NCBI RefSeq assembly: GCF_014280435.1
Contig: NZ_CP060388.1
Span: 496,001 to 560,000 of the forward strand
Direction: 5' to 3'
DNA: 64,000 bases
From: Sphingobium sp. KCTC 72723
Lineage (GTDB): Bacteria; Pseudomonadota; Alphaproteobacteria; Sphingomonadales; Sphingomonadaceae
The notes under the pieces were generated by a model that saw nothing but the letters and a program-made list of their open reading frames with translations, was not told the DNA's origin and searched no databases. This document shows, in pieces, positions 51,736 to 61,385 of the stretch (its first letter is position 1; the number at the start of each line of letters is the position of its first letter). The translations under genes and the position numbers were made by a program.

Positions 51736-53052
51736 ATGGTCCCCCGCTATTCCCGCCCCGCCATGACTGCCCTTTGGGAGCCGGAAGCGCGTTTCCGCAT
51801 CTGGTTCGAGATCGAGGCGCACGCCACCGAAAAGCTGGGCGAACTGGGCGTGGTGCCGCCATCGGCCGCCAAGGCGTTGTGGGACTGGTGGGCGACCAGC
51901 CCGGTGATCGACGTTGCCGCGATCGACGCGATCGAGGCCGTCACCAAGCATGACGTCATTGCGTTCCTGACATGGGTGGCCGAACAGGTGGGCGACGAAG
52001 CCCGCTTCATGCATCAGGGGATGACGTCGAGCGACGTGCTGGACACCTGCCTGGCGGTGCAGATGGCGCGTGCTTCGGACATTTTGATCGAGGATATCGA
52101 CCAGCTGCTGGCGGTCATCAAACGCCGTGCGTTCGAGCATAAGCTGACGCCAACCATTGGCCGCAGCCATGGCATCCATGCCGAGCCAGTGACGTTCGGC
52201 CTGAAAATGGCGGAAGCCTATGCCGAGTTCAGCCGGTGCAAGGCGCGCCTGATCGCGGCGCGTGCGGAAGTCGCGACCTGCGCGATTTCGGGCGCAGTCG
52301 GCACCTTTGCCAATATCGACCCGCAGGTCGAGGAGCATGTCGCGGACAAGCTGGGCCTGGCCATCGAGCCGGTATCGACGCAGGTCATTCCGCGTGATCG
52401 CCATGCGATGTTCTTTGCCACGCTGGGCGTCATTGCGTCGTCGATCGAGCGTCTGGCCGTCGAAGTGCGCCATTTGCAGCGCACCGAAGTGCTGGAGGCG
52501 GAGGAATATTTCTCGCCCGGCCAAAAGGGGTCGTCGGCGATGCCGCACAAGCGCAACCCGGTGCTGACCGAGAATCTGACCGGCCTTGCCCGCGTCGTGC
52601 GCGCCGCCGTGGTCCCGGCGCTGGAGAATGTCGCGCTGTGGCATGAGCGCGACATCAGCCATTCGTCGGTCGAGCGTTTCTTCGGTCCAGATGCGACGAT
52701 CACGCTGGACTTCGCACTGGCGCGCCTGACCGGGGTGATCGACAAGCTGCTGGTCTATCCTGAGCGGATGATGAAGAATCTCGACAAGATGGGCGGGCTT
52801 GTTCATTCGCAGCGCGTGCTGCTGGCGCTGACGCAGGCAGGGGTGAGCCGCGAGGACAGCTATCGTTATGTTCAGCGCAACGCGATGAAGGTGTGGGAAT
52901 CGGACGGGCAATTGTCGCTGCTGGAGTTGCTCAAGGCCGATGCGGACGTGATCGCCGCGCTGCCCGCGCAGGACATCGAGGACAAGTTCAACCTGGATTA
53001 TCATTTCAAGCAGGTCGACACGATCTTCCGCCGGGTGTTTGGCGAAGCCTGA
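51736..53052 (+). CDS. purB: Adenylosuccinate lyase
   Basis: A 438-residue homotetrameric lyase for two purine steps (SAICAR to AICAR, and adenylosuccinate to AMP). The family signature is [14 protein letters not shown]. Active-site regions [15 protein letters not shown] and [15 protein letters not shown] are intact, and [18 protein letters not shown] is typical. The size is right for the family. It breaks the xylan/xylose region into two parts and is probably an independent unit. Confidence 0.97.
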   Translation: MVPRYSRPAMTALWEPEARFRIWFEIEAHATEKLGELGVVPPSAAKALWDWWATSPVIDVAAIDAIEAVTKHDVIAFLTWVAEQVGDEARFMHQGMTSSDVLDTCLAVQMARASDILIEDIDQLLAVIKRRAFEHKLTPTIGRSHGIHAEPVTFGLKMAEAYAEFSRCKARLIAARAEVATCAISGAVGTFANIDPQVEEHVADKLGLAIEPVSTQVIPRDRHAMFFATLGVIASSIERLAVEVRHLQRTEVLEAEEYFSPGQKGSSAMPHKRNPVLTENLTGLARVVRAAVVPALENVALWHERDISHSSVERFFGPDATITLDFALARLTGVIDKLLVYPERMMKNLDKMGGLVHSQRVLLALTQAGVSREDSYRYVQRNAMKVWESDGQLSLLELLKADADVIAALPAQDIEDKFNLDYHFKQVDTIFRRVFGEA

Positions 53053-53066
53053 CCTCGTTACGATTG

Positions 53067-53106
53067 CAGGCTGCGTGTTCCCGCGAAGGCGGGAACACGC
53101 AGCCTG
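53067..53106. terminator. Perfect 18-bp hairpin between purB and the lacI gene
   Basis: Bases 53067-53084 pair perfectly with 53089-53106, with loop GAAG. The core GTTCCCGCGAAGGCGGGAAC is the same palindrome seen in the REP-like elements at 27.9 and 62.6 kb, so this is a repeat acting as a bidirectional terminator. Confidence 0.85.
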
Positions 53107-53130
53107 TTTCAGTGCGGATCTATGGTGCGG

Positions 53131-54201
53131 TTAGCGCCCGCCCAATTTCGGTCGCATCCGGGGCGCTGAATCCGATTGGCGGCGGATCAGCTTGTGGTCC
53201 AGCACCAGATGCTCGGCCTTGGCTGCCTCGCCCCGGCGGCCCTTGAGCAGGCGCACAAGCACCTCCACCGCCGCGCGGGCCATGTCGCTGATCGGCTGGC
53301 GAATCGTGGTCAGTTCGGGCCAGATCGTGGTGGCAAGCGACGTATCGTCGAAGCCGCAGACGGTCAGGTCGCCCGGCACGTCCAGCCCGTTGCGATGGGC
53401 GATGGCGACCGTCGCCGCCGCCATATCGTCATTGCTGGCGAAGATCGCGGTCGGCGGGTCGAGCAGCGCCAATATCTGTTCGGCGGCGTCCAGCCCGGAT
53501 CGATAGGTGAAATAGCCCTGTGCGATCAGTTCGTCCTGCACCTTTAACCCGGCCTCTACCAGCGCAGTGACATAGCCTTCGAACCGGCGCGTGCTGGTGG
53601 TCTGGTTGGGATTGCCCTTGATGAAGCCGATGCGGTCATGGCCCAGCGCGATCAGGTGGCGCGTCATTTCATAGGCGGCCTGCCGGTCGTTGATGCTGAC
53701 GGCGGCGAGATCGCCGGGGTGACGGCCGGTCGCTACAGCAACGGCGGGCAAATCGGCGGCGGCCAGTGCCTGCACCATTTCTTCCAGATCGCAGAGCGGC
53801 GGCGGCAGGATGACCCCGTCGATCCGCCCGCGCAGAAGATGGTCGACCACGGATTTGACCGAAGTCTCCTCGTCCCATTTTTCGACCACCAGATGCACGC
53901 CGCTGCGGCTGGCCTGATCCAGGCTGCCGACCAGAAATTTGCTGAGATAGGAATCGGACGGGTTGCTGTAGAGCAGGCCGATGCGGATTTCATCGCCACC
54001 GGCCAGGCTGCGCGCGGCGGCACTAGGGGCGTAGTTCAATTCTGCGATCGCCGCGTCGACTTTTGCCTTGGTGGCTGCGCGCACCACCTTTTCCCCGTTG
54101 ATGACGCGCGACACCGTCATCGGTGACACCCCGGCATGGCGCGCGACATCGTTGATGGTCGGCGCGCCACGCTGGCGTCGGGAAGATCGGCTGTCGGTCA
54201 A
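53131..54201 (-). CDS. LacI-family transcriptional regulator (probable xylose/xylan repressor)
   Basis: A 356-residue repressor. The helix-turn-helix is INDVARHAGVSPMTVSRVIN (about 16-35) with the hinge helix SAAARSLAGG. The effector domain has GLLYSNPSDSYLSKFLVGS and FASNDDMAAATVAIAHRNGL. It sits between the xylose operon and the GH67/GH3 genes. Operators of one sequence family flank it, so it probably controls all of these and itself. Caulobacter XylR has the same family and task. The effector is presumably xylose or a derivative. Confidence 0.92.
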   Translation of the reverse strand: MTDSRSSRRQRGAPTINDVARHAGVSPMTVSRVINGEKVVRAATKAKVDAAIAELNYAPSAAARSLAGGDEIRIGLLYSNPSDSYLSKFLVGSLDQASRSGVHLVVEKWDEETSVKSVVDHLLRGRIDGVILPPPLCDLEEMVQALAAADLPAVAVATGRHPGDLAAVSINDRQAAYEMTRHLIALGHDRIGFIKGNPNQTTSTRRFEGYVTALVEAGLKVQDELIAQGYFTYRSGLDAAEQILALLDPPTAIFASNDDMAAATVAIAHRNGLDVPGDLTVCGFDDTSLATTIWPELTTIRQPISDMARAAVEVLVRLLKGRRGEAAKAEHLVLDHKLIRRQSDSAPRMRPKLGGR

Positions 54202-54223
54202 GGGCGGGACTTTCCGGGGCAGG

Positions 54224-54254
54224 TGATGTCGTTACCGAAATGGTAGCGGCATCA
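54224..54254. promoter_or_regulatory. Two inverted LacI-type operators upstream of the lacI gene
   Basis: TGATGTCGTTACCG (54224-54237) and TGGTAGCGGCATCA (54241-54254) are two opposing copies of the same operator, 3 bases apart, together forming a 31-bp inverted repeat. They sit 23-53 bases before the lacI ATG, fitting autoregulation by a dimer or tetramer. Confidence 0.65.
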
Positions 54255-54277
54255 CCCTGTCATGATATAGTAAAAAA

Positions 54278-56425
54278 TCACGGATTGCCCGGCGCATAGG
54301 GAAAAGACTGCGCCTTATACCAGTCGAGCGGGTGAGCGGGTGCAGCCGCCCCGGCGGGCAGGGGGCGCTTTGTGATCGATTGGAAATAGGCGATGCTGGC
54401 GTCCCGCCACCAGACGGCCTCACGCTGCTGGATCGTGAGGAACGTCTGCGTCTGGGCAAAGCGTTCCGGGTCGATCAGCGGGCGCAGGCTGTCCCATGTC
54501 GCGCGCATCGTGCCGACGGTGGCGACGCCCCGGTCATAGCGATGGACGAGGCCATCCCACACCGTCTCCCCCGACGCCAGCCGATCATCCCAGCCAATAT
54601 GGTGGAACCACAGCAAGTCGCGTTCCGGCGTGGTGCCGGGCTTGGCCAGTCTTTTCGCGATCGGCGGGGCATATTGGGCGATGGCGTTGCTACCGCTTTT
54701 CGTCCGGTCAAAGCCGATGCCGCTGGCGTCCGCTTTATGATAATAGACCGGGTTCCATTCGGGGCGTCCCAGTTCGGACACCCATGGCGCGGGGCCATAA
54801 TGATGGCCGGTCCCCATGACATGGGCCAGGCCGAGCGGGGTCATATAATCCACCGCCGCCTCGCGCGATCCCATCATCATCGTGACGACCGGATCGACCA
54901 CTGCCTTGTCGGGGGAGAAGGTCAGCGCCGCCCACTCGCGCGCCACTGCGTCGGCCGTCAGATCCGGGTTCCAGGCCATGCGCCCGAACGCATACCAGTC
55001 GGCCTGATTGAAGATCGACCCGCTCCAGTCGCGATCCGCGCCGATATTGGCGACGCCCGCAATGCCGGTCAGCCTATGGCCGTCGAGCGATCCGTCGATG
55101 ACCCTGGCCACCGTCGATCCCTTGCCGTGCGCGAAGGTGTCGCTCTGCAACGTTTCTTCGAATAGCGGGCCAAGATAGGTCAGGTGCGTCGATTGGCCCA
55201 GATATTCCTTGGTGATCTGAAACTCCATCATCAGCGGCGTTTTGGGCATTGCCCCGAACAAGGGATGGAAGGGCTCGCGCGGCTGGAAGTCGATCGCGCC
55301 ATTCTTGACCTGCACGATGACATTGTCGGCGAACTGGCCGTCCAGCGGTTTGAAATCCGTATAGGCCTGCTTCGCGCGATCGTCGGGATTGTCATGGGCG
55401 TAGACGAAGGCGCGCCACATCACGATGCCGCCATGGGGTTTCAGCGCGGCGGCCAGCATGTTCGCGCCATCGGCATGGGTGCGCTTATAATCCTGCGGTC
55501 CCGGCTGGCCCTCGCTGTTCGCCTTGACCAGAAAGCCGCCGAAATCAGGGATCGCCCGGTAAATTTCGTCGGCCTTTGCCTTCCACCATGCGGCGACCGC
55601 CGGGTCGAGCGGGTCTGCGCTTTTCAGGCCATCCAGTTCCATCGGCGCGGTCCATTTGACCGACAGATAGACTTTGATGCCATAGGGACGGAATATGTCG
55701 GCCAGCGCGGCGGCCTTGACGATATAGGGCGCGGTCAGGCTGGTCGCCTTGGCGTTCACATTGTTGAGGACGGTGCCGTTGATGCCGATCGACGCATTGG
55801 CTCTGGCATAGTCTGCATAGCGCGACCCCTTATAATCGGGCAGCCGCCACCAGTCCCAGATGGATTGCCCGGCATAGCCGCGTTCCACCATGCCATCCAG
55901 ATTGTCCCAATGGTTGAGCAGGCGCAGGCCGATGCGCGGCGTGCTGCGGATGTCGAGCCGGTCCAACGCCGCGCCCGATTGCGCCAGCCGCAGCCAGTGA
56001 AACACGCCATGCAGCACGCCGGTATCGCTGTTGCCCGCGATCAACGTGACGGCTTTGCCATCAAGCATGAGAGTGCGAATCGCATAGCCTTCGCGGCCCA
56101 GCCCCTCCAGCTTGACGGGCAGGGCAGGGGAAGCGGCGGGCGTCGCCAGCCATAGCGCATCTTGCTGGATCATGTCCGACAGGGCAGGCGTCGTGCCGGT
56201 CATGCCGCCAATGCCACGCTGTAATTCGGCGGTTGCGATCTGGATGGTCGCGCTATTGCCGGGGGCCGTAATGGTGCGCGCATGGGCGGAAATCTGCTGC
56301 GCGGCCGTCGGTTGGGCCGGGGCATAGCGCAGCCACAGATCATAGCCATCCTCGGCCATGGCAGGGGGCATCGCCACTATGCCGATCATGGCAATCATCC
56401 GGCAAAAAAGGCGGGCTAACATCAT
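54278..56425 (-). CDS. GH67 alpha-glucuronidase
   Basis: A 715-residue exported enzyme (signal peptide about 1-26). It removes 4-O-methyl-glucuronic acid from the ends of aldouronic acids released from glucuronoxylan. GH67 features are RIGLRLLNHWDNLDG, the probable catalytic acid in VKANSEGQPGPQDYKRTHAD and the acids in VKNGAIDFQPREPFHP. The C-terminal domain FHHIGWDDRL is also typical. Two adjacent ATGs (56425 or 56422) compete; GAGAGG precedes both. It is divergent from the GH3 pair, with an operator between. Confidence 0.93.
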   Translation of the reverse strand: MMLARLFCRMIAMIGIVAMPPAMAEDGYDLWLRYAPAQPTAAQQISAHARTITAPGNSATIQIATAELQRGIGGMTGTTPALSDMIQQDALWLATPAASPALPVKLEGLGREGYAIRTLMLDGKAVTLIAGNSDTGVLHGVFHWLRLAQSGAALDRLDIRSTPRIGLRLLNHWDNLDGMVERGYAGQSIWDWWRLPDYKGSRYADYARANASIGINGTVLNNVNAKATSLTAPYIVKAAALADIFRPYGIKVYLSVKWTAPMELDGLKSADPLDPAVAAWWKAKADEIYRAIPDFGGFLVKANSEGQPGPQDYKRTHADGANMLAAALKPHGGIVMWRAFVYAHDNPDDRAKQAYTDFKPLDGQFADNVIVQVKNGAIDFQPREPFHPLFGAMPKTPLMMEFQITKEYLGQSTHLTYLGPLFEETLQSDTFAHGKGSTVARVIDGSLDGHRLTGIAGVANIGADRDWSGSIFNQADWYAFGRMAWNPDLTADAVAREWAALTFSPDKAVVDPVVTMMMGSREAAVDYMTPLGLAHVMGTGHHYGPAPWVSELGRPEWNPVYYHKADASGIGFDRTKSGSNAIAQYAPPIAKRLAKPGTTPERDLLWFHHIGWDDRLASGETVWDGLVHRYDRGVATVGTMRATWDSLRPLIDPERFAQTQTFLTIQQREAVWWRDASIAYFQSITKRPLPAGAAAPAHPLDWYKAQSFPYAPGNP

Positions 56426-56496
56426 ATCCTCTCCCTTGCGATCCTGTTGTCCAATGCCGCCTATGGGGCATTGACAAGCCGCTCTTGTCTGAGCAA

Positions 56497-56510
56497 TGGT
56501 AACGCTATCA
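56497..56510. promoter_or_regulatory. LacI-type operator between GH67 and GH3 genes
   Basis: TGGTAACGCTATCA at 56497-56510 matches the operators before xylX and lacI at 11-13 of 14 positions. It lies in the 140-bp divergent gap, so one repressor site could serve both the GH67 and the GH3 promoters. Confidence 0.7.
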
Positions 56511-56565
56511 GTTAGGGCGCGGCAAGCAAAATGCGCGCCGCGTGATAAAAATGGAGAGGGGTAAG

Positions 56566-58941
56566 GTGGTTCGTTCCTGCAAAATCCTGTGCGCTGCATC
56601 GGCGATCGCGCTGAGCATTGCCCTGCCGCTGGCCCCTGTCCAGTCCGCGCCATCGACTGCCGCGTCGAAGGCGATTTACAAGGATGCCAGCGCCCCGATC
56701 GAAGCGCGCGTGGACGACCTGCTGTCCCGCATGACACTGGATGAAAAGATCGCCCAGATTACGACGGTTTGGGACGGCAAGGTTGCCATCTATGATGAGC
56801 GGCTCCAACTGGACATGGCCAAGCTGCGCGGCAAATTTCCCAATGGTCTTGGCCATTTCGCGCGCCCATCCGACGCGAAGGGGGCCGTCAGCCCGCGCGT
56901 GGCAAAAGGTCGCGACCCGCGCCAGACCGTCGCGCTGGTCAATGCGCTGCAAAAATGGGCGATTACGGAAACGCGGTTAGGCATCCCGATCCTGTTCCAT
57001 GAGGAAGGACTGCATGGCTATGCCGCGATCGGCGCGACGAGCTTTCCCCAGTCGATCGCCATGGCATCCTCCTTCGACACGGATATGCTGCGCGAGGTGA
57101 ACGCGGTCATCGCGCGGGAAATCCGTTCGCGTGGCGTCAGCCTAGTCCTCTCGCCCGTGGTCGATATCGCCCGTGACCCGCGCTGGGGACGGATCGAGGA
57201 GACGTTCGGCGAGGATCCCTATCTTGTCGGCGAAATGGGGGTCGCGGCGGTCGAGGGGCTGCAAGGCGCTGGGCGCGCGCGCATCCTGCCGCCCGGCAAA
57301 GTGTTCGCTACGCTCAAGCATCTGACGGGCCATGGCCAGCCCGAAAGCGGCACCAATGTCGGCCCCGCGCCCTATTCCGAACGGGAATTGCGGGAGAATT
57401 TCTTCCCGCCCTTCGAACAGGTCGTGACTCGCACCGGCATCGAAGCGGTAATGGCGTCCTACAATGAAATCGACGGAGTGCCGTCCCACGCCAACCGCTG
57501 GCTGCTGGACGACGTGCTGCGCCGCGAATGGGGGTTTCAGGGGGCGGTCGTCTCCGACTATTCGGCGGTCGACCAGTTGATGAGCATCCACCATATCGCC
57601 GGGTCGCTGGAGGAAGCGGCGATCCGTGCGCTCGACGCGGGCGTGGACGCGGACCTGCCCGACGGCATTTCCTACGTCCTGCTGGGTAAGCTGGTGCGGG
57701 AAGGCAAAGTCAGTCAGGCCAAGGTCGATCTGGCGACGCGCAGGATGCTGGAGCTGAAATTCCGCGCCGGTCTGTTTGAAAATCCCTATGCCGATGCGGC
57801 GGCGTCTGAAAAGATTACCAATAATGCGCAGGCGCGTGCGCTGGCGCTGACGGCGGCGCAGCGGTCGATCACCTTGCTCAAGAATGACGGCATGTTGCCG
57901 TTGAAGCCCGAAGGCACGATTGCCGTTATCGGGCCGAGCGCGGCGGTCGCGCGGTTGGGCGGCTATTATGGCCAGCCGCCGCATACCGTTTCCATCCTCG
58001 ACGGGATCAAGGCCAAAGTCGGCACGCGTGCCAATATCGTCTTTGCCCAAGGCGTGAAGATTACCGAAGATGACGATTGGTGGGCCGACAGCGTCACCAA
58101 ATCCGACCCAACCGAAAACCGCAAGCTGATCGCGCAGGCAGTGGAAGCCGCGCGCAATGTCGATCGCATCGTCCTGACGCTGGGCGACACCGAACAGTCG
58201 AGCCGCGAAGGCTGGGCCAACAACCATCTGGGCGATCGCCCTAGCCTGGACCTGGTCGGGGAACAGCAGGAACTGTTCGATGCGCTGAAAGCATTGGGCA
58301 AGCCGATTACGGTCGTTCTCATCAACGGGCGGCCTGCTTCGACGGTCAAGGTGTCCGAACAGGCCAACGCCATAATCGAAGGCTGGTATCTGGGCGAGCA
58401 GGGCGGCAATGCCGTGGCGGATGTGTTGTTCGGGGATGTGAACCCCGGCGGCAAGCTGCCCGTCACGGTGCCGCGTTCGGTCGGGCAATTGCCGATGTTC
58501 TACAATGCCAAGCCCAGCGCGCGGCGCGGCTATCTGTTCGATACCACTGACCCGCTTTATCCGTTCGGCTTTGGTTTGAGCTACACGACATTCGCCCTGT
58601 CGCCGCCGCGCCTTTCGGCGGCCAGCATCGGCACGGGTGGGACGACGACTGTCTCGGTCGATGTCCGCAACAGCGGTGCACGGGCAGGGGACGAAGTGGT
58701 TCAGCTTTATATCCGCGACAAGGTGAGTTCGGTCACGCGCCCGATCAAGGAATTGAAGGGCTTTGAGCGGGTGACGCTGAAACCGGGCGAAGTCCGCACC
58801 GTGACCTTCACGATCCGCCCGGAATCGCTGTGGATGTGGAACGACAAGATGGAGCGCGTGGTCGAGCCGGGCGATTTCGAGGTGATGACCGGCAACAGTT
58901 CGGTTGCGCTGCAATCCGCGACGCTGACGGTGACGCCATGA
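56566..58941 (+). CDS. GH3-family beta-xylosidase/beta-glucosidase, exported (copy 1)
   Basis: A glycosidase of about 791 residues. A signal peptide (about 1-27) precedes the GH3 TIM barrel (LVLSPVVDIARDPRWGRIEE; KHLTGHGQPESG; nucleophile Asp in VVSDYSAVDQL). The C-terminal alpha/beta sandwich (KNDGMLPLKPEGTIAVIGPS) and a fibronectin-III-like domain (about 690-790, VQLYIRDKVSSVTRPIKELK) follow. GTG at 56566 has GAGAGGGG at good spacing; GTG 56542 or ATG 56551 are alternatives. The xylan context suggests beta-xylosidase activity on xylo-oligosaccharides. The next gene is a close paralog. Confidence 0.9.
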   Translation: MVRSCKILCAASAIALSIALPLAPVQSAPSTAASKAIYKDASAPIEARVDDLLSRMTLDEKIAQITTVWDGKVAIYDERLQLDMAKLRGKFPNGLGHFARPSDAKGAVSPRVAKGRDPRQTVALVNALQKWAITETRLGIPILFHEEGLHGYAAIGATSFPQSIAMASSFDTDMLREVNAVIAREIRSRGVSLVLSPVVDIARDPRWGRIEETFGEDPYLVGEMGVAAVEGLQGAGRARILPPGKVFATLKHLTGHGQPESGTNVGPAPYSERELRENFFPPFEQVVTRTGIEAVMASYNEIDGVPSHANRWLLDDVLRREWGFQGAVVSDYSAVDQLMSIHHIAGSLEEAAIRALDAGVDADLPDGISYVLLGKLVREGKVSQAKVDLATRRMLELKFRAGLFENPYADAAASEKITNNAQARALALTAAQRSITLLKNDGMLPLKPEGTIAVIGPSAAVARLGGYYGQPPHTVSILDGIKAKVGTRANIVFAQGVKITEDDDWWADSVTKSDPTENRKLIAQAVEAARNVDRIVLTLGDTEQSSREGWANNHLGDRPSLDLVGEQQELFDALKALGKPITVVLINGRPASTVKVSEQANAIIEGWYLGEQGGNAVADVLFGDVNPGGKLPVTVPRSVGQLPMFYNAKPSARRGYLFDTTDPLYPFGFGLSYTTFALSPPRLSAASIGTGGTTTVSVDVRNSGARAGDEVVQLYIRDKVSSVTRPIKELKGFERVTLKPGEVRTVTFTIRPESLWMWNDKMERVVEPGDFEVMTGNSSVALQSATLTVTP

Positions 58942-61307
58942 CGGTCGCACGCCGCCAGGCGCTGGGCCTGCTCGCTTCCACCTCGCTTCTCGCGGCGGCA
59001 CCAGCGATGGCCGCGAAGAAGGGCGGCCCGCTTTACAAGGATGCGTCCGCGCCCATCGACCTGCGCGTCCGCGACCTGCTGGGCCGTATGACGCTGGAGG
59101 AAAAGGTCGGCCAGATCATCGCGCTCTGGGCGACCAAAGCGGACATCATGGAAGATCTGATATTTTCCCCGGCCAAAGCCAGCAAAGCCTATCCCGACAG
59201 TTTCGGCCAGATCACCCGCCCTTCGGACCGGCGTGGCGCGGCGCAGGACAGCAATCAGGCGGGTGGCGTCGGTGCGCGCTGGCGCACGCCGGCGGACACC
59301 GTGGCGTTCATTACCGCCGTCCAGAAATGGGCGCTCAATGAAACCCGACTGGGTATCCCGGTCCTGTTTCATGAAGAATCGCTGCACGGCTATATGGCGA
59401 CCGACGCCACCATGTTTCCGATGGCAATCGGCATGGCGGGCAGTTTCGATCGGGAATTGATGAGGGAAGTCCAGTCCGTCATCGCCCGCGAAGTCCGGGC
59501 GCGCGGCGTCCATCTGGCGCTCTCGCCGGTGGTGGACATTGCCCGCGATCCCCGCTGGGGCCGGATCGAGGAGACGTTCGGCGAAGATCCTTATCTGTGC
59601 GGCGAAATGGGCGTCGCGGCGGTGCTGGGCCTGCAAGGCGAAAGCCGCCAGATCGGCCCGGACAAGGTCATGGCGACGCTCAAACATATGACCGGCCATG
59701 GCCAGCCGGAAAGCGGCGAAAATATCGCGCCTGCGCCGATCAGCGAACGCGAATTGCGCGAGAATTTCTTCCCGCCCTTCCGCGAAGTGGTCAAGCGCAC
59801 CGGCATCGCGGCCGTCATGCCGTCCTATAATGAAATAGACGGGGTGCCGTCGCATCAGAATAAGTGGCTGCTGGGCGACATATTGCGCGGCGAATGGCAT
59901 TTCGACGGCGCGGTGGTCAGCGATTATGGCGCGGTCCACGAACTTGATACTATCCACCATGTCCAGCCCGACCCGGAGGCGTCGGCCCGTGCCGCCCTGC
60001 GCGCCGGGGTGGATTGCGAGTTGCCCGACGGGATGACCTATCGGACGCTCGTGGAACAGGTCCGCAGCGGAAAGGTGCCGCTTGAAGCGATCGACATCGC
60101 CTGCACGCGCATGTTGACGCTCAAATTCCGCGCGGGCCTGTTCGAAAATCCCTGGCCGCGTAAGGATTATGACGCGCTGACCGGCAATGCAGAGGCGCGT
60201 GCGCTGGCCTTGAAGGCCGCGCATAAATCCGTCGCGCTGCTCAAGAATGATGGCACGCTGCCGCTGACGCCGGGCGCGCACAAGCGAGTTGCGGTGATCG
60301 GTCCCAACGCAGCCATTGCGCGGCTGGGCGGTTATAGCAGCATCCCGCGTCAGGATATTTCGTTGCTGGACGGCGTGAAGGCGAAACTGAAGGGCAAGGC
60401 GGACGTGGTCCATGCGCAGGGCGTGTTCATCACGCAAAGCGAGGACCGATCGGTGGACGAGGTGCTGCTGGCCGACCCGGCGAAGAATCGCGACCTGATC
60501 GCACAGGCGGTGGAGGTGGCGAAAACTGCCGACATCATCCTGCTGGCGATTGGCGATACCGAACAGACCAGCCGCGAAGGCTTTGCGAAAAACCATCTGG
60601 GCGACCGCACCAGTCTGGACCTGATCGGCGAGCAGAACGCCCTGTTCGCCGCGATGCAGGCAACAGGCAAGCCTGTCGTGGTCCTGGCCATCAATGGGCG
60701 TCCACCCAGCTATCCGGCTGTGGTCGATGGCTGCAACGCGCTTTTGGAATGCTGGTATCCGGGGCAGGAGGGTGGCACGGCCATGGCCGATGCGCTGTTT
60801 GGGGACATCAATCCCGGCGCGAAGCTGCCTGTCACTGTTGCGCGCGATGCGGGACAGATCCCGATCTTCTACAACCGCAAGCCATCGTCCCGGCGGGGCT
60901 ATGTGTTCGAGGATATTTCACCGCTGTTCCCCTTCGGTTTCGGCCTTAGCTACACGACGTTTTCTTTCGGGAAGCCACGGCTTTCCGCGTCGCGCATCGG
61001 CACCGGCGGAACGGTCATGGTGGAAGTCGATGTGCGCAATACAGGCGACAGGGCGGGGGACGAAGTCGTCCAGCTTTACGTCCATGACCAGACCGCCAGC
61101 GTCACCCGACCCATCAAGGAACTCAAGGGCTTCGAGCGCATCACCCTGTCCCCCGGCGAGAGCAGGACCGTGCGCCTGACGCTGGGACCGGACGCATTTG
61201 CGCTCTGGAACATCGACATGGACGAAGTGGTCGAACCGGGCCTGTTCGACATCATGGTCGGCCCGGACAGCGAAAATTTGCAATCGGTCAGGCTGGAAAT
61301 CATCTGA
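58938..61307 (+). CDS. GH3-family beta-xylosidase/beta-glucosidase, exported (copy 2)
   Basis: A 789-residue paralog of the preceding gene, with the same domain order. The N-terminus MTVARRQALGLLASTSLLAA is Tat-like. Nucleophile Asp lies in VVSDYGAVHEL. It differs by a longer loop (about 55-95, with QITRPSDRRGAAQDSNQAG) near the active site, which suggests altered chain-length preference. Its ATG overlaps the copy-1 stop (ATGA), so the two are translationally coupled. A frame upstream of 58938 is the tail of copy 1. Confidence 0.9.
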   Translation: MTVARRQALGLLASTSLLAAAPAMAAKKGGPLYKDASAPIDLRVRDLLGRMTLEEKVGQIIALWATKADIMEDLIFSPAKASKAYPDSFGQITRPSDRRGAAQDSNQAGGVGARWRTPADTVAFITAVQKWALNETRLGIPVLFHEESLHGYMATDATMFPMAIGMAGSFDRELMREVQSVIAREVRARGVHLALSPVVDIARDPRWGRIEETFGEDPYLCGEMGVAAVLGLQGESRQIGPDKVMATLKHMTGHGQPESGENIAPAPISERELRENFFPPFREVVKRTGIAAVMPSYNEIDGVPSHQNKWLLGDILRGEWHFDGAVVSDYGAVHELDTIHHVQPDPEASARAALRAGVDCELPDGMTYRTLVEQVRSGKVPLEAIDIACTRMLTLKFRAGLFENPWPRKDYDALTGNAEARALALKAAHKSVALLKNDGTLPLTPGAHKRVAVIGPNAAIARLGGYSSIPRQDISLLDGVKAKLKGKADVVHAQGVFITQSEDRSVDEVLLADPAKNRDLIAQAVEVAKTADIILLAIGDTEQTSREGFAKNHLGDRTSLDLIGEQNALFAAMQATGKPVVVLAINGRPPSYPAVVDGCNALLECWYPGQEGGTAMADALFGDINPGAKLPVTVARDAGQIPIFYNRKPSSRRGYVFEDISPLFPFGFGLSYTTFSFGKPRLSASRIGTGGTVMVEVDVRNTGDRAGDEVVQLYVHDQTASVTRPIKELKGFERITLSPGESRTVRLTLGPDAFALWNIDMDEVVEPGLFDIMVGPDSENLQSVRLEII

Positions 61308-61357
61308 TCGCGATAATTGGTCAGGCCACTATTGACGTTAAGCCTGATTACGGAAAT

Positions 61358-61372
61358 ATTGGTTTTACCAAT
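61358..61372. promoter_or_regulatory. GntR/UxuR-like palindrome upstream of manD
   Basis: ATTGGTTTTACCAAT at 61358-61372 is a perfect 6-3-6 palindrome 13 bases before the manD ATG. The half-sites match the ATTGGT/ACCAAT pattern of FadR-type GntR regulators of hexuronate genes (UxuR/ExuR). No such regulator is encoded in this window. Confidence 0.6.
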
Positions 61373-61385
61373 TCACGGAGATCCT

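Noticed and set aside
57142..60596. Long open frames (over 600 codons) antisense to the two GH3 genes
   Set aside because: They mirror the strong codon bias of the real genes, begin inside them, and contain no recognisable domain; similar mirror frames lie opposite cysI, the M28 peptidase and selO.
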